Shown one piece after another: positions 20,050 through 29,209 of a stretch of DNA of 48,144 nucleotides. The stretch's first letter is position 1. Each line of letters begins with the position of its first letter. The translations under genes were made by a program, and so were the position numbers. This DNA comes from Kangiellaceae bacterium (lineage in GTDB: Bacteria > Pseudomonadota > Gammaproteobacteria > Enterobacterales > Kangiellaceae): positions 1 to 48,144 of the forward strand of contig JADGFG010000007.1 of NCBI GenBank assembly GCA_016743995.1, given 5' to 3'. The notes under the pieces are model-generated. The model searched no databases, was not told where the DNA came from, and was given only the letters and a program-made list of their open reading frames with translations.

Positions 20050-22236
20050 CTACCTTCTGCGTTTTAGTCCAGGCTTACCGGTTGCTTTTTTTCTGGTGGA
20101 TGTTGTTTGTCTGCTTTTCTGTTTAGGTGCAGATGATTTAGTTTTCTTTGTTGCTGTTCTGTTGGCATGAGATCTGATTTTTTCTGCCGGGACAAGCTGA
20201 TTGGGACCGTCACCAATAAGCTCCGCGCGATTCATTTCGATGAGCATTTTTCTGATAGCAGGCCAGTTTTTTTCATCATGATATCTTAATAGTGCTTTGT
20301 GTTGTCTTCGTTGCTCGAAGTCCTTTTCAGTATAAACAGACTCACTTTTATAGGTGACTTTTTTTAGCGGATTTTTTTCTGAGTGATACATGGCTGTAGC
20401 AAGCGACATGGGAGATGGATAAAAGTTCTGAACCTGGTCCAGTCTGAATTCATTTTTTTTAAGCCATAATGCAAGGTTCAGCATATCATTGTCATCACAA
20501 CCAGGGTGTGCAGCAATAAAATAGGGAATCAGGTATTGCTTTTTTCCTGCTTGTTTTGAAAACTTTTCAAACATGTTTTTAAACTTATCATAGGTTTCCA
20601 TTCCGGGTTTCATCATTTTTTCAAGCGTGTTTTTTTCACTATGTTCTGGGGCTATTTTTAGATAGCCACCGACATGATGAGTCACCAGTTCTTTAACATA
20701 CTCAGGATCTTCTACTGCAAGGTCGTATCGCAATCCTGAAGCGATAGCGACCCGCTTTACTCCGGGAATAGCGCGAGATTTCTGATAGAGCTCTGTTGTC
20801 TGACCGTGATCGGTAATCAGATTTTTGCAAATAGTCGGGTAGACACAGGATAGCTTACGACAGTTTTTCTGAATTTCATCGTCTTTGCAGTTCAGGTGAT
20901 ACATATTGGCGGTTGGTCCACCAAGATCTGAAACCGTTCCCGTAAACCCAGGAACTTTATCGCGCATTTCTTCAATTTCTTTAATCACAGATTGCTGTGA
21001 TCGACTTTGAATAACACGGCCTTCATGTTCTGTAATTGAGCAGAAAGTACAACCACCAAAGCACCCACGCATAATGTTAACGGAAAATCGAATCATGTCG
21101 TAAGCCGGAATTTTTGCCTCACCATAAGAAGGGTGGGGGACACGTTCATACTCCAGATCAAAGACACCATCAATTTCTTCCGTTGCCAGCGGTATTGGTG
21201 GTGTATTAACCCAGACTTCTTTTGTGCCATGTTTTTGCACGAGTATATGCGCATTATGTGGATTAGACTCCAGATGCAAAATTCGTGAAGCATGTGCATA
21301 TAATGCTGAGTCAGCTCTTATTTTTTCAAAAGAAGGAAGTCGAATTACAGTATTTTCTTTCTTGAGTCCCGATTTACCCATTAATGGCATAGGCACTATT
21401 TTTATCGGTATCGTGTTCTGGTTGTTATTTTCGTTGGCCGTTTTGCTTTTTTGCTGGCAGTCACTCGACTCCGCTGTTTTATATTCATAGGGGTTTGGCA
21501 TTTCGCTAATATTACCCGGCCAGTCAATGCGGGTAGAATCGACTTCGTTCCAGTTGTCTGGTACAGCGTCTCTGACAATGACGGTTCCAGGAATAGCAGT
21601 TAGTTCTTTGAGTGCTCTTCCCTGAGATAACTGATGAGCAATTTCAGCGATAGCACGTTCGGCATTACCATAAAGCAAGATATCGGCTGCTGAGTCGATA
21701 ATCACTGAGCGACGTATTTCATCACTCCAATAGTCATATTGTGCTATTCGTCTGAGGCTGGCTTCAATTCCGCCAATTACGGTTGGTGTTTCAGGGTAAG
21801 CTTCTCGACATTTTTGTGTGTAAACGATGACTGCTCTGTCCGGGCGTTTGTCTGCAGCTCCGTGTGGCGTGTAAGCATCGTCGCTGCGTATTCGTTTGTC
21901 AGCAGTATAGCGGTTAATCATGGAGTCCATGTTACCGGCTGTTATTCCAAAAAACAGGTTGGGTTGGCCCAGTATTTTAAAAGCTTCCGGGTCATTCCAG
22001 TCAGGTTGAGAAATAATCCCAACGCGAAATCCCTGGGATTCCAGAAAACGACCAATAACAGCCATACCGAAGCTTGGATGATCGACATAGGCATCACCGG
22101 TTACTATGATGATATCGCAACTATCCCAGCCCAGTTTGTCCATCTCTGCACGAGACATAGGAAGAAAGCTGGCGCGACCATAGCACTCAGCCCAGTATTT
22201 AGGGTAGTCAAACAGATGTTTTTCAGCACTTATCAT
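20050..22236 (-). CDS. ygiQ: YgiQ family radical SAM protein
   Basis: This is a large radical SAM enzyme of the UPF0313/YgiQ family, whose reaction is not established. The N-terminal half has a family-specific domain ([39 protein letters not shown]). The radical SAM cluster motif is GCFGGCTFC, with Cys392, Cys396 and Cys399. The C-terminal part includes [20 protein letters not shown] and [10 protein letters not shown], followed by a very basic tail from about residue 693 (many Lys, Arg and Thr) that may bind nucleic acid. Length is 728 aa, similar to E. coli YgiQ. It leads the ygiQ-pyrC pair. Confidence 0.9.
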   Translation of the reverse strand: MISAEKHLFDYPKYWAECYGRASFLPMSRAEMDKLGWDSCDIIIVTGDAYVDHPSFGMAVIGRFLESQGFRVGIISQPDWNDPEAFKILGQPNLFFGITAGNMDSMINRYTADKRIRSDDAYTPHGAADKRPDRAVIVYTQKCREAYPETPTVIGGIEASLRRIAQYDYWSDEIRRSVIIDSAADILLYGNAERAIAEIAHQLSQGRALKELTAIPGTVIVRDAVPDNWNEVDSTRIDWPGNISEMPNPYEYKTAESSDCQQKSKTANENNNQNTIPIKIVPMPLMGKSGLKKENTVIRLPSFEKIRADSALYAHASRILHLESNPHNAHILVQKHGTKEVWVNTPPIPLATEEIDGVFDLEYERVPHPSYGEAKIPAYDMIRFSVNIMRGCFGGCTFCSITEHEGRVIQSRSQQSVIKEIEEMRDKVPGFTGTVSDLGGPTANMYHLNCKDDEIQKNCRKLSCVYPTICKNLITDHGQTTELYQKSRAIPGVKRVAIASGLRYDLAVEDPEYVKELVTHHVGGYLKIAPEHSEKNTLEKMMKPGMETYDKFKNMFEKFSKQAGKKQYLIPYFIAAHPGCDDNDMLNLALWLKKNEFRLDQVQNFYPSPMSLATAMYHSEKNPLKKVTYKSESVYTEKDFEQRRQHKALLRYHDEKNWPAIRKMLIEMNRAELIGDGPNQLVPAEKIRSHANRTATKKTKSSAPKQKSRQTTSTRKKATGKPGLKRRR

Positions 22237-22312
22237 TAATCAAAAACAGGTATTTCAGAGTTGGTCGCGTATTCTCTCAGAAAATGCATCAGATTACACT
22301 GTTTGATTAAAA

Positions 22313-22342
22313 AATATACAGTTTAATTGGCGCATTTAACAA
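22313..22342 (-). promoter_or_regulatory. candidate sigma-70 promoter for ygiQ
   Basis: Read on the - strand, TTGTTA (22342-22337) and TATATT (22318-22313) are 18 nt apart, about 75 nt before the ygiQ start. The match is partial (4/6 and 5/6). Confidence 0.33.
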
Positions 22343-22379
22343 ATTAAATTATTATTTTTCTTGGTTTATCTTTTATAAC

Positions 22380-23795
22380 TCAACGAGTTAGCTTTTTATG
22401 CAGTTTAACAACTTCACCAACAATAATTAGTGCTGGTGATTGGATTGAGGTTAATGTTAGCTTTTGTTCAATGGTGTTTAAAGTTCCAGTTAATATTTGC
22501 TGATTAGTGCGGGTTGCATTTTGAATGACAGCTATTGCAGTGGTTTGCGGTAAACCGTTTTCAACCAGATTAGTACAAATACCAGACAGAGAGTTAAGTC
22601 CCATATAAATCACCAGCGTTTGCTGCTTTTGTGCCAGCCTGTTCCAGTCCAGCTGATGACTGCCATTTTTAAGGTGACCAGTTACAAAGGTAACGCTTTG
22701 TGCCTAATCTCTATGCGTGAGAGGGATGCCACAGTAGGTTGAAGCGCCTGCCGCGGAAGTGATACCGGGGACAACTTGAAAAGGAACCTGGTTTTTAATT
22801 AATTCTTCTGCTTCTTCTCCACCTCGACCAAAAATAAAAGGGTCTCCTCCTTTTAATCGTAGTACGCGGCGTCCTTTTTTTGCATGTTCAACCAGTTGAT
22901 CGTTAATTTGTTGCTGGCTCATTGCGTGGTTATTACATTGTTTGCCAACATATATCATTTCTGCATCTCGGCGAACTAATGCCTGTATTTCGGAAGAGAC
23001 TAGCCTGTCATAAAAAACAACATCGGCCTGTTGCATCAAGCGTAACGCTTTAAACGTAAGAAGTTCCGGGTCTCCGGGACCGGCTCCAACCAGATAGACT
23101 TCTCCTTCATCAGTACATGGATTATTTTGTTGCTTGCCAGTGGTTTTCTGAGCTTGAGAAAGCTGGTTCTGAGCAATAAGGTTTTGCAGTAAGTTTTCTG
23201 CTTCACTTAATTTTCCATCAAAGACTTTATCGGCAATTTTTCCCTGAAAGACCGACTCCCAGAAGCGACGTCTCTGATTAACGGATTGAAAAGTGGATTT
23301 TACTTTTTCCCGATATTTTTTGGCTAATGTCGCCAGGTTACCGTAATGGAAAGGGATGAGTGATTCCAGTTTTCCCCTGAGAATTCGACTTAATACAGGG
23401 GAGCTACCATCGGTACTGAGTGCAATGGTAATGGGAGAGCGCTCAATAATGGCGGGAAAGATAAACTGACTGAGCTCACCGTTATCAACGACATTGACAG
23501 GGATATTTCTTTGTTGACAGTCTTGGTAAATCTGTTGATTTATCTGCTGCTCATCAGTTGCGGCGATAACAAGGAAGTAACCCGTGAGCTGCTGTTCGCT
23601 GTAGTCTTGTTGATAGAGTGTGATTTTTCCCTCATTAAACAGAGTAGAAAACTCAGATTTAACCTGAGGGGCAACAACACAGACTTTTGCACTGGCTTCC
23701 AGTAAGGTTAGCGTTTTGTTTAATGCAATATCGCCACCACCGATAACCAGGCAGGCAGTATTGGTAAAGTCCATAAATAATGGAAAGTACTTCAT
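22380..23795 (-). pseudogene. cysG: siroheme synthase interrupted by an in-frame TAG
   Basis: CysG converts uroporphyrinogen III to siroheme, the cofactor of sulfite and nitrite reductases. The N-terminal dehydrogenase/ferrochelatase part (about 1-210; VIGGGDIALNKTLTL, NVVDNGELSQFIFPAIIERS, GSSPVLSRILRGKLESL) and the methyltransferase start (YLVGAGPGDPELLTFKALR, RLKGGDPFIFGRGGEE, VPGITSAAGAS) are intact. After GIPLTHRD comes TAG (22706-22704). The frame then continues without a shift as AQSVTFVTGHLKNG, LDWNRLAQKQQTLVIYMGL and SPALIIVGEVVKLH to TGA at 22380. E. coli CysG has Tyr at the TAG position (THRDYAQSV), so one base change (TAT/TAC to TAG) explains it. The product without readthrough is 363 aa and lacks the last 107 residues of the methyltransferase. 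All else looks conserved, so the change is recent, or a sequencing error, or suppressed. Confidence 0.85.
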
Positions 23796-23834
23796 TTAAG
23801 TCATCTCTGGATAGAATAGTTATCAAACCAGTCT

Positions 23835-23863
23835 ATTGTAACGTGAAAAACTTAGTATGCTAA
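23835..23863 (-). promoter_or_regulatory. candidate sigma-70 promoter for cysG
   Basis: On the - strand, TTAGCA (23863-23858) and TACAAT (23840-23835) are separated by 17 nt, placing a start near 23828 and a leader of about 33 nt before the cysG ATG (23795). The -35 element lies inside the inverted repeat at 23849-23866. Confidence 0.45.
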
Positions 23864-23880
23864 GTTAATTTATAATTAAC
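23849..23880. promoter_or_regulatory. overlapping operator-like inverted repeats between cysG and the GGDEF gene
   Basis: AACTTAG (23849-23855) and CTAAGTT (23860-23866) form a perfect dyad with a 4-nt centre. A second dyad, GTTAAT (23864-23869) and ATTAAC (23875-23880), overlaps its edge. The first covers the likely -35 of cysG, the usual position for a repressor site. The regulator is unknown. Confidence 0.45.
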
Positions 23881-24034
23881 ATCAGAAGCTTCAGGCTGTT
23901 AAAATAGTATTATTGTCGTAGTAAAACAGGTTGATGACGTCGCATAATGATTTACTCACTGATTTGTGTTTTATGATTCGATTAGTGTTGTTTGGCTTAA
24001 ATATTGAGCCTGTTAGTAATTGATAGGGTGCATG

Positions 24035-24922
24035 ATGGCTGAGATTAATTTTGAAGATAAGATAATTAACTCTTTACTGGATGTGTTGCCAGTGGGAGTC
24101 ATTCTTGTGGACAATAATTCAGAAGTTGTCATGTGTAATCTTAAAGCGCTGGATTTGATGGGGTATGAACAAGCTGAGTTAAAAGGCCAGCACATTAGCC
24201 GAATGATTCCAGAAAGGTATCGGGCGGACCATAAAATAGCCATGCTTGGATTTATGGCTATGCCCACGAGTAAAGCGATGGGTCATGGCAGAGTGCTACC
24301 GGCTTTAACAAAAGATGGCGTTGAGATTGAAGTTGAAATAGGTATGACGCCCATGGCAATTGATGGAAAGGAATATGTGGTTGTTTCTATGATCGAAACG
24401 ACCAACCAGATCCTTAAAGTTGCTGCTTTTAATGATCCTTTAACGGGATTGCCAAATAGAAACCTGTTTAAAGAAAAGTCAGAAAGTATGCTGGAACTGG
24501 CTATCAGAGACCGAAAGTATATTGCCATTATGTTTATTGATCTGGACGAGTTTAAAGCGGTCAACGATCATTTTGGACATGATATTGGTGATATTGTTTT
24601 ATGTAAAGTCGCTGATATTTTACGTGCCAGTACTCGAAAAAATGATATTGTTGGTAGAATTGGTGGTGATGAATTTGTGATGTGTCTGTATGGAATAAAG
24701 AATAAAAGTGCTGTTAATACAATTGCCAGTCATTTAATTAAAGAGATAATGACCATTAAAAGAGTGACTGGTCATCAGATAGATGTGAGTGCCAGTATTG
24801 GGGTTGTATTGTCTGATGATGAATCACAAATGCAGATTAACGAGATGGTCAGAAGGTCTGATCGCTTGATGTACGACGCCAAAAAAGAAGGGCGAGGTAA
24901 TATCGTTATCAAGGAACTTTAG
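24035..24922 (+). CDS. PAS-GGDEF diguanylate cyclase
   Basis: This makes cyclic di-GMP from two GTP. An N-terminal PAS domain (about 8-125; LLDVLPVGVILVDNNSEVVM, ALDLMGYEQAELKGQHI) is followed by a GGDEF domain (about 128-295). The active-site motif GGDEF is intact at 210-214 and the feedback-inhibition I-site RKND sits exactly five residues before it (201-204). LTGLPNRNLF and FIDLDEFKAVNDHFGHDIGD are typical. There are no membrane helices, so it is cytosolic and the PAS domain is the sensor. I chose the ATG at 24035 because AGGG (24025-24028) lies 6 nt upstream; a TTG at 24020 and ATG at 24032 are less likely. It is divergent from cysG. 295 aa. Confidence 0.9.
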   Translation: MAEINFEDKIINSLLDVLPVGVILVDNNSEVVMCNLKALDLMGYEQAELKGQHISRMIPERYRADHKIAMLGFMAMPTSKAMGHGRVLPALTKDGVEIEVEIGMTPMAIDGKEYVVVSMIETTNQILKVAAFNDPLTGLPNRNLFKEKSESMLELAIRDRKYIAIMFIDLDEFKAVNDHFGHDIGDIVLCKVADILRASTRKNDIVGRIGGDEFVMCLYGIKNKSAVNTIASHLIKEIMTIKRVTGHQIDVSASIGVVLSDDESQMQINEMVRRSDRLMYDAKKEGRGNIVIKEL

Positions 24923-25020
24923 CTTTGTATCTATTGTCGAAAATTCATGGTATTGAAAGTCAGTGTTAACCGGTTCTGATTCTGGTTGATTACTTCTTTT
25001 ATCAGTGCAATAGTTTGATA

Positions 25021-25026
25021 TATAAT
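25021..25026 (+). promoter_or_regulatory. candidate -10 box (TATAAT)
   Basis: A perfect TATAAT at 25021-25026 lies 54 nt before the next start codon. The hexamer 17 nt upstream (TTTATC, 24998-25003) is a poor -35, so only the -10 is well supported. Confidence 0.3.
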
Positions 25027-25080
25027 GATTAAAAGCAAATTTACTGGATCAGGTTTTAACTAACCATACTGGGAAAACTA

Positions 25081-25836
25081 ATGTTTAAAAAGCAAATCAT
25101 CATGATAGTTACGTTGTTGTCCGGCCTGGGAATGTCAGGTCCCGGGATGTCCGTACAGGCTGAAAGCTACCTTTCAATTCATACAACAGAAGAATACCCG
25201 CAACAGCAAAAGTTGATAAAAGGAAAGGTTGTAGTGGATGAAGCGTTTATGCGTATTGATGGAGATGATAGTACGGTTATTTTTGATGGTGGAAATAAAA
25301 CATTTAATGTTTATGCTCACGCCTCTCATCAGTATTTCAAAATAACCTCTGATACCTTGAATAAGATAAAACAGGAAGCATTGGCAAAAAATAAAGGGCA
25401 GAAAAAGTTACAGCCGTCGAAGTATCGAGTTGTAAACACTAAAAAAATTAAAACAATAAAAGGGCATAAAACGGCGGTTTATGAACTTTTTTATGGTGAT
25501 TTATTAAAGTCAAGAATTCACCTGGCCAGACTGGATGATTTAGGTATTCCGCCAAAAACCATGAAATCTTTACAAGCACTCAATCAAATGTTTGAAGGTT
25601 ACCTGGAGCATTTTCCACTGGCAGATAACATGGCGTTTTCCGGCTCGTTAATTGGGGTGCCAAAAAGTGCAGGCTTACCAGATGACGGGACTTTACCTTT
25701 ACAAGTTGTACACTTTGATGCCAAAGGGAAAATTTATAAAATTGTTCATGTCAATGATTTTAAAGTCGCTAAAAATGACGGGCACGTGTTCGAAGTTAAG
25801 GGAAAATATCAGTTGCAACCATTACCATTACCTTAG
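25081..25836 (+). CDS. secreted/periplasmic protein of unknown function
   Basis: The N-terminus is a signal peptide (MFKKQIIMIVTLLSGLGMSG, cleavage probably after VQA at 27), so the mature 224-residue protein is exported. It is rich in beta-type sequence, with VDEAFMRIDGDDSTVIFDGG, KTFNVYAHASHQYFKI and a late LPLQVVHFDAKGKIYKIVHV. This pattern, in which a short-lived record of a variable is read by an exported beta-sheet protein, recalls DUF4412/LolA-like folds, but I see no diagnostic motif and give no function. There are no Cys residues in the mature part and no lipobox. It stands between the GGDEF gene and the repeat-protein gene, both on the same strand. Confidence 0.65.
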   Translation: MFKKQIIMIVTLLSGLGMSGPGMSVQAESYLSIHTTEEYPQQQKLIKGKVVVDEAFMRIDGDDSTVIFDGGNKTFNVYAHASHQYFKITSDTLNKIKQEALAKNKGQKKLQPSKYRVVNTKKIKTIKGHKTAVYELFYGDLLKSRIHLARLDDLGIPPKTMKSLQALNQMFEGYLEHFPLADNMAFSGSLIGVPKSAGLPDDGTLPLQVVHFDAKGKIYKIVHVNDFKVAKNDGHVFEVKGKYQLQPLPLP

Positions 25837-25889
25837 CGTGTTATTACATCTTTTTACTGACAGGTGCTTGTTTTTAACGACCGGAGCTT

Positions 25890-25936
25890 AGCATAATACC
25901 AGTTATTTGATTATTCTTGAGTATTGGTATTATGCT
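25890..25936. repeat. perfect 12-bp inverted repeat overlapping a start codon
   Basis: AGCATAATACCA (25890-25901) and TGGTATTATGCT (25925-25936) are perfect complements separated by 23 nt. The likely ATG of the next gene (25932-25934) lies inside the right arm, so an RNA hairpin would hide it. No T run follows, so it is not a normal terminator. Confidence 0.7.
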
Positions 25937-26963
25937 TGCTTCGTTGTCTTCCCCTTCAAATCTTTCTTCCAGTATTATTAATTCCTCAGAAAAGACTTAT
26001 TTCAATAGCAATAATGTAAAAGAGCTTTTAAATGGCGGTCCGTTAGCTGATATTGTTGAAGATTCATCTGCTTTTATAACAATTAGGGCTCGTCCTGTTT
26101 TATTAAAAGTTGTGAAGTCAGATACCAACTATCGTGCACCTGCAGTAAATCCACTTTGTGGAGAATCAACAACAAATGAGCTTTCAGAGATAACAAGTCT
26201 TTATGTTAATGGTAAACTTTCTGAAGCAGGTTTGAAACTGGACAACATCACAAAAGTATGCCAGCAAGAAAAACTTTTTGAGCTGGCTACATATGTGCGT
26301 GAATGTTCTGAGAGTTTAGACAGGGAAAAACAACTTGTTGAGATAAATCGGTTAATGTCGCAAGCACAATTAAACAAGGCAGGGTATAAACTGGAGGATT
26401 TAGGTAAAAAGTATGTTGGTAAAAAGCAGTTTGTACAGGCTGCACTCGCTTTTCAGAGCTCTGCAGAATGTTACATTCAACTTAAAAACTATCCTTCAGC
26501 TGCCTGTCGATTTAGCCAGGCTGCAGAATCTTATTTGAAAACAGGTTTTTTTAGAGATGCAGCAGAGAGTTATTTACGATCAAGCTGTTCGCATCAATTA
26601 TCAGTAAATATAAATATTAAAGCAGTGGCTTATAGCTATGAGCAGACAGGAAAAGCATGGGTTAAATCAAAATGTTTTAGTTCTGCTGCTGAAGTCTTTA
26701 ATCAGTCTGCGCTGCTTTATCTTCAGTTAGATAATTTTAAATCTGCAGCATGTCGCTTTTTGCAAATGGCTAAAGCCTGTATTCAGTCAGGGGGCTATGA
26801 GCGGGCTAAGGAAGCTATTATTAGTTATCTTGTTTTTAATGGCGGGCCAGCTGAATTTAGTTTTAAGAACGAAAATATTTTAAATAAAGAACAACTTCAT
26901 GATTTCAATAGTATCTTTCAGGAAGCATTGAAGGAGTACAAGGTACGGTTAGCAAGTGCATAA
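25932..26963 (+). CDS. TPR/alpha-SNAP-like helical repeat protein
   Basis: I do not recognise an exact family. From the ATG at 25932 it is 343 aa; a TTG at 25917 would add 5. Residues 1-85 are low-complexity and Ser-rich with no signal peptide. From about 80 to 300 it is made of helical hairpins resembling TPR or SNAP repeats. Two 41-residue blocks (167-207 and 249-289) share 19 identities, including SAACRF and the spacing A-x(6)-Y, evidence of an internal duplication. Such folds mediate protein-protein contacts and are common in vesicle-trafficking SNAPs of eukaryotes and in bacterial effectors or chaperones. The neighbours do not reveal a partner. The start codon sits in a strong inverted repeat and has only a weak Shine-Dalgarno, suggesting low or controlled translation. 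Confidence 0.6.
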   Translation: MLASLSSPSNLSSSIINSSEKTYFNSNNVKELLNGGPLADIVEDSSAFITIRARPVLLKVVKSDTNYRAPAVNPLCGESTTNELSEITSLYVNGKLSEAGLKLDNITKVCQQEKLFELATYVRECSESLDREKQLVEINRLMSQAQLNKAGYKLEDLGKKYVGKKQFVQAALAFQSSAECYIQLKNYPSAACRFSQAAESYLKTGFFRDAAESYLRSSCSHQLSVNINIKAVAYSYEQTGKAWVKSKCFSSAAEVFNQSALLYLQLDNFKSAACRFLQMAKACIQSGGYERAKEAIISYLVFNGGPAEFSFKNENILNKEQLHDFNSIFQEALKEYKVRLASA

Positions 26964-27009
26964 CAGAGTGTGTTTTGACTGGCTTAATCAGTTTGAGAGT
27001 TTACCTACG

Positions 27010-27046
27010 AAACAGGCTCATTAAACCCAATATTGAGCCTGTTTTT
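27010..27046 (+). terminator. intrinsic terminator after the repeat protein
   Basis: AAACAGGCTCA (27010-27020) and TGAGCCTGTTT (27034-27044) form a perfect 11-bp stem with a 13-nt loop and T-rich tail. The chemoreceptor gene ends just beyond on the other strand (27057), but the - strand has only a short T run, so it acts mainly on the + strand. Confidence 0.78.
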
Positions 27047-27056
27047 ATTTGTAGTT

Positions 27057-28943
27057 TTAATATTTAAACTGGTTAACGAGCTCTTTGAGTTCTTTGGATA
27101 AGATTGCCTGGGCGTTCGAGGCTTCAGAGCTTTCACGCGAGTATTGAGTGTTACTGACAGCGCGATCGTTGATATTAACGATTTTCTGGTTGATATCGTC
27201 TGCTACGGCATTTTGTTCAACAGCGGCACTGGCTATCTGCGTGCTCATATTGTTTATCTGGTTGACTTTGTCGGTAACAACATCAAGGGCTTTTCCTGCA
27301 ATCTGAGCTTGTGAAACCGTTTCTTTAACTTGATCCTGGCTTTGCTCCATAACCTGGACCGCTTCTTTAGAGTTTGACTGTAATCGTTCAATAATCTGAT
27401 TAATTTCTTCAGTCGATTGTTGTGTTCTACCCGCCAGCGTTCTAACTTCATCGGCGACAACCGCAAACCCTCTGCCTTGCTCTCCGGCACGAGCAGCTTC
27501 AATTGCCGCATTGAGTGCTAACAGATTAGTTTGTTCGGCAACGCCACGAATAACTTCCATTACTTTACTGACATCGTCGCTATCTCGGTCGAGTTCATCA
27601 AGTACATTTTTTGCCTGTTGAATTTTATCGACTAGAATTTCAACCGAATTAACCGCTGAAGTCACTCTTTCTTTTCCTATGTTCGTTTCTTTAAAAGCAT
27701 CGTCGGCACTATTCGATGTATCTTCTATGTTATTGGATACTTCCTGAACGGAGACGGTCATCTCATTCATTGCTGTAGCGACTTGTTCAATCAGCGCCTG
27801 TTGTTCAGTAATATTTTCAGCTGAAGTATGATTGATTTTTGATAAGTTACTCGAAGATGCAGAAACCTGCTCCGAAGCATGGTCAATTTTATTGAGAACT
27901 GTAGAGAAGCTATTCATCATTTTATCAAAGACACTGGCTAGCTGCGCTATTTCATGATTGCCTGGCATGTTGGAGCGAATGCTGAGATTATTTTCATCAT
28001 TGGCTCTGTTCATGCTTCGGGTTAAGCTTTGTATCGGTCCATTAACACTTTTATAAACGATGATAATTAACAGCATCATCAATGATATTAAGGTTGTAGC
28101 CAGGATTATATAAGTCTGATTGATTGAATAGGTTTTATCTGCGATAAATAGTTTTAATTTTTCTGAAACGTCAGCCAGCAATTGTTCACTCTGATGAATC
28201 GCTGAGCGCATTTCTCCAGACTTACCTGATTTAACATTTAGCCCAAGTCGTATTGAAGCTTCACTTAGCTTGTTAAAGCTCTGTTTGTAATCCATGAGCT
28301 TTTTATCAATGGTAGATTTTTCATCAGGGCTTAAACTACTACCTTCCAGATCGGTGGATAATTGAGAGTAATCCTTTTCAAATTTGTCCAGATACTTTTC
28401 CTGATGCCGAAGCATAAAGTCTTTTTCTCTTCGTCTTAACATTAAAATGCCAGCAGTGAGCTTCCAGTTTTTTAGCTCCTTTACAGCACTTTCGGCTTCA
28501 TGAACTGATTGTCTTAATTGTCCGTAAATGCCTGTTTTTGGGGTGAGTCCCATTTCACGATTTAATGTGGCAATCTGATTAAATGTATTGTGGTATTTTT
28601 CGAAGACATTTGATAGTTCATCAATACTACTTTGTTCGGGAAAGTTAATCTGGTCTATCAAGTTGTTTAAATGCTTTGTTTCTATTGAAAGTTTTTGAAA
28701 GTTAGCGGTGAATTTATCGATATACTTTGCATCTTTTTGCGCCAGAAAATCTTTTTCATTTCTTCTGAGTAGCAACATACTGTTATTAACTTTCTGAATA
28801 GAAAACTGAGTCTGATGCATCAGTGTAATTTCTGAGTCAAAGGAGAGCTTGAGTACAATCATTAAAACGACACCCATGAGGGCAACGAGAGACATGGTGA
28901 TCAGTTTTTGTTTAATGCTGAATTTACTAAGAAAAACGTTCAT
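27057..28943 (-). CDS. methyl-accepting chemotaxis protein with HBM-type sensor
   Basis: This is an inner-membrane chemoreceptor that signals to CheA/CheW. TM1 is about residues 13-33 and TM2 about 278-300. The periplasmic part holds two related helical blocks, [20 protein letters not shown] and [20 protein letters not shown], which mark the helical bimodular (HBM) ligand domain. A HAMP domain follows (about 300-350), then the signalling hairpin ([38 protein letters not shown]). The C-terminus ([11 protein letters not shown]) is not a CheR-binding pentapeptide. HBM receptors in pseudomonads sense organic acids; the ligand here is unknown. No sigma-28 element was seen in the 266 nt upstream. 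628 aa. Confidence 0.93.
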   Translation of the reverse strand: MNVFLSKFSIKQKLITMSLVALMGVVLMIVLKLSFDSEITLMHQTQFSIQKVNNSMLLLRRNEKDFLAQKDAKYIDKFTANFQKLSIETKHLNNLIDQINFPEQSSIDELSNVFEKYHNTFNQIATLNREMGLTPKTGIYGQLRQSVHEAESAVKELKNWKLTAGILMLRRREKDFMLRHQEKYLDKFEKDYSQLSTDLEGSSLSPDEKSTIDKKLMDYKQSFNKLSEASIRLGLNVKSGKSGEMRSAIHQSEQLLADVSEKLKLFIADKTYSINQTYIILATTLISLMMLLIIIVYKSVNGPIQSLTRSMNRANDENNLSIRSNMPGNHEIAQLASVFDKMMNSFSTVLNKIDHASEQVSASSSNLSKINHTSAENITEQQALIEQVATAMNEMTVSVQEVSNNIEDTSNSADDAFKETNIGKERVTSAVNSVEILVDKIQQAKNVLDELDRDSDDVSKVMEVIRGVAEQTNLLALNAAIEAARAGEQGRGFAVVADEVRTLAGRTQQSTEEINQIIERLQSNSKEAVQVMEQSQDQVKETVSQAQIAGKALDVVTDKVNQINNMSTQIASAAVEQNAVADDINQKIVNINDRAVSNTQYSRESSEASNAQAILSKELKELVNQFKY

Positions 28944-29209
28944 GGTAACCTGGCTTATGTTGGCGCATTAACTAATGTAAGCACTCTGTATAAATAGTTG
29001 TAGTTCGCTAATGTATGAGTATTACTAATGCATGAGCTTTGTAATCTACCTGATAGTGTCTATAAGTGTAGTGCTTGTTTTTCTATTTTGCTTGTATTTT
29101 AGAATATAAATAGTAATTTATGGGTTATTTGCTTATAAGAGCGCAGAGTTTTATTCGTCATATAGAGAGATATGTCTCTATTCATGGGAACAAAAGAACT
29201 AAACTGGGG

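Noticed and set aside
22380-23795. Amber recoding (TAG as an amino acid) as the general rule
   Set aside because: hfq, bioB, bioF, dgkA, srkA and the GGDEF gene end in TAG with normal family lengths, so TAG is a real stop here.
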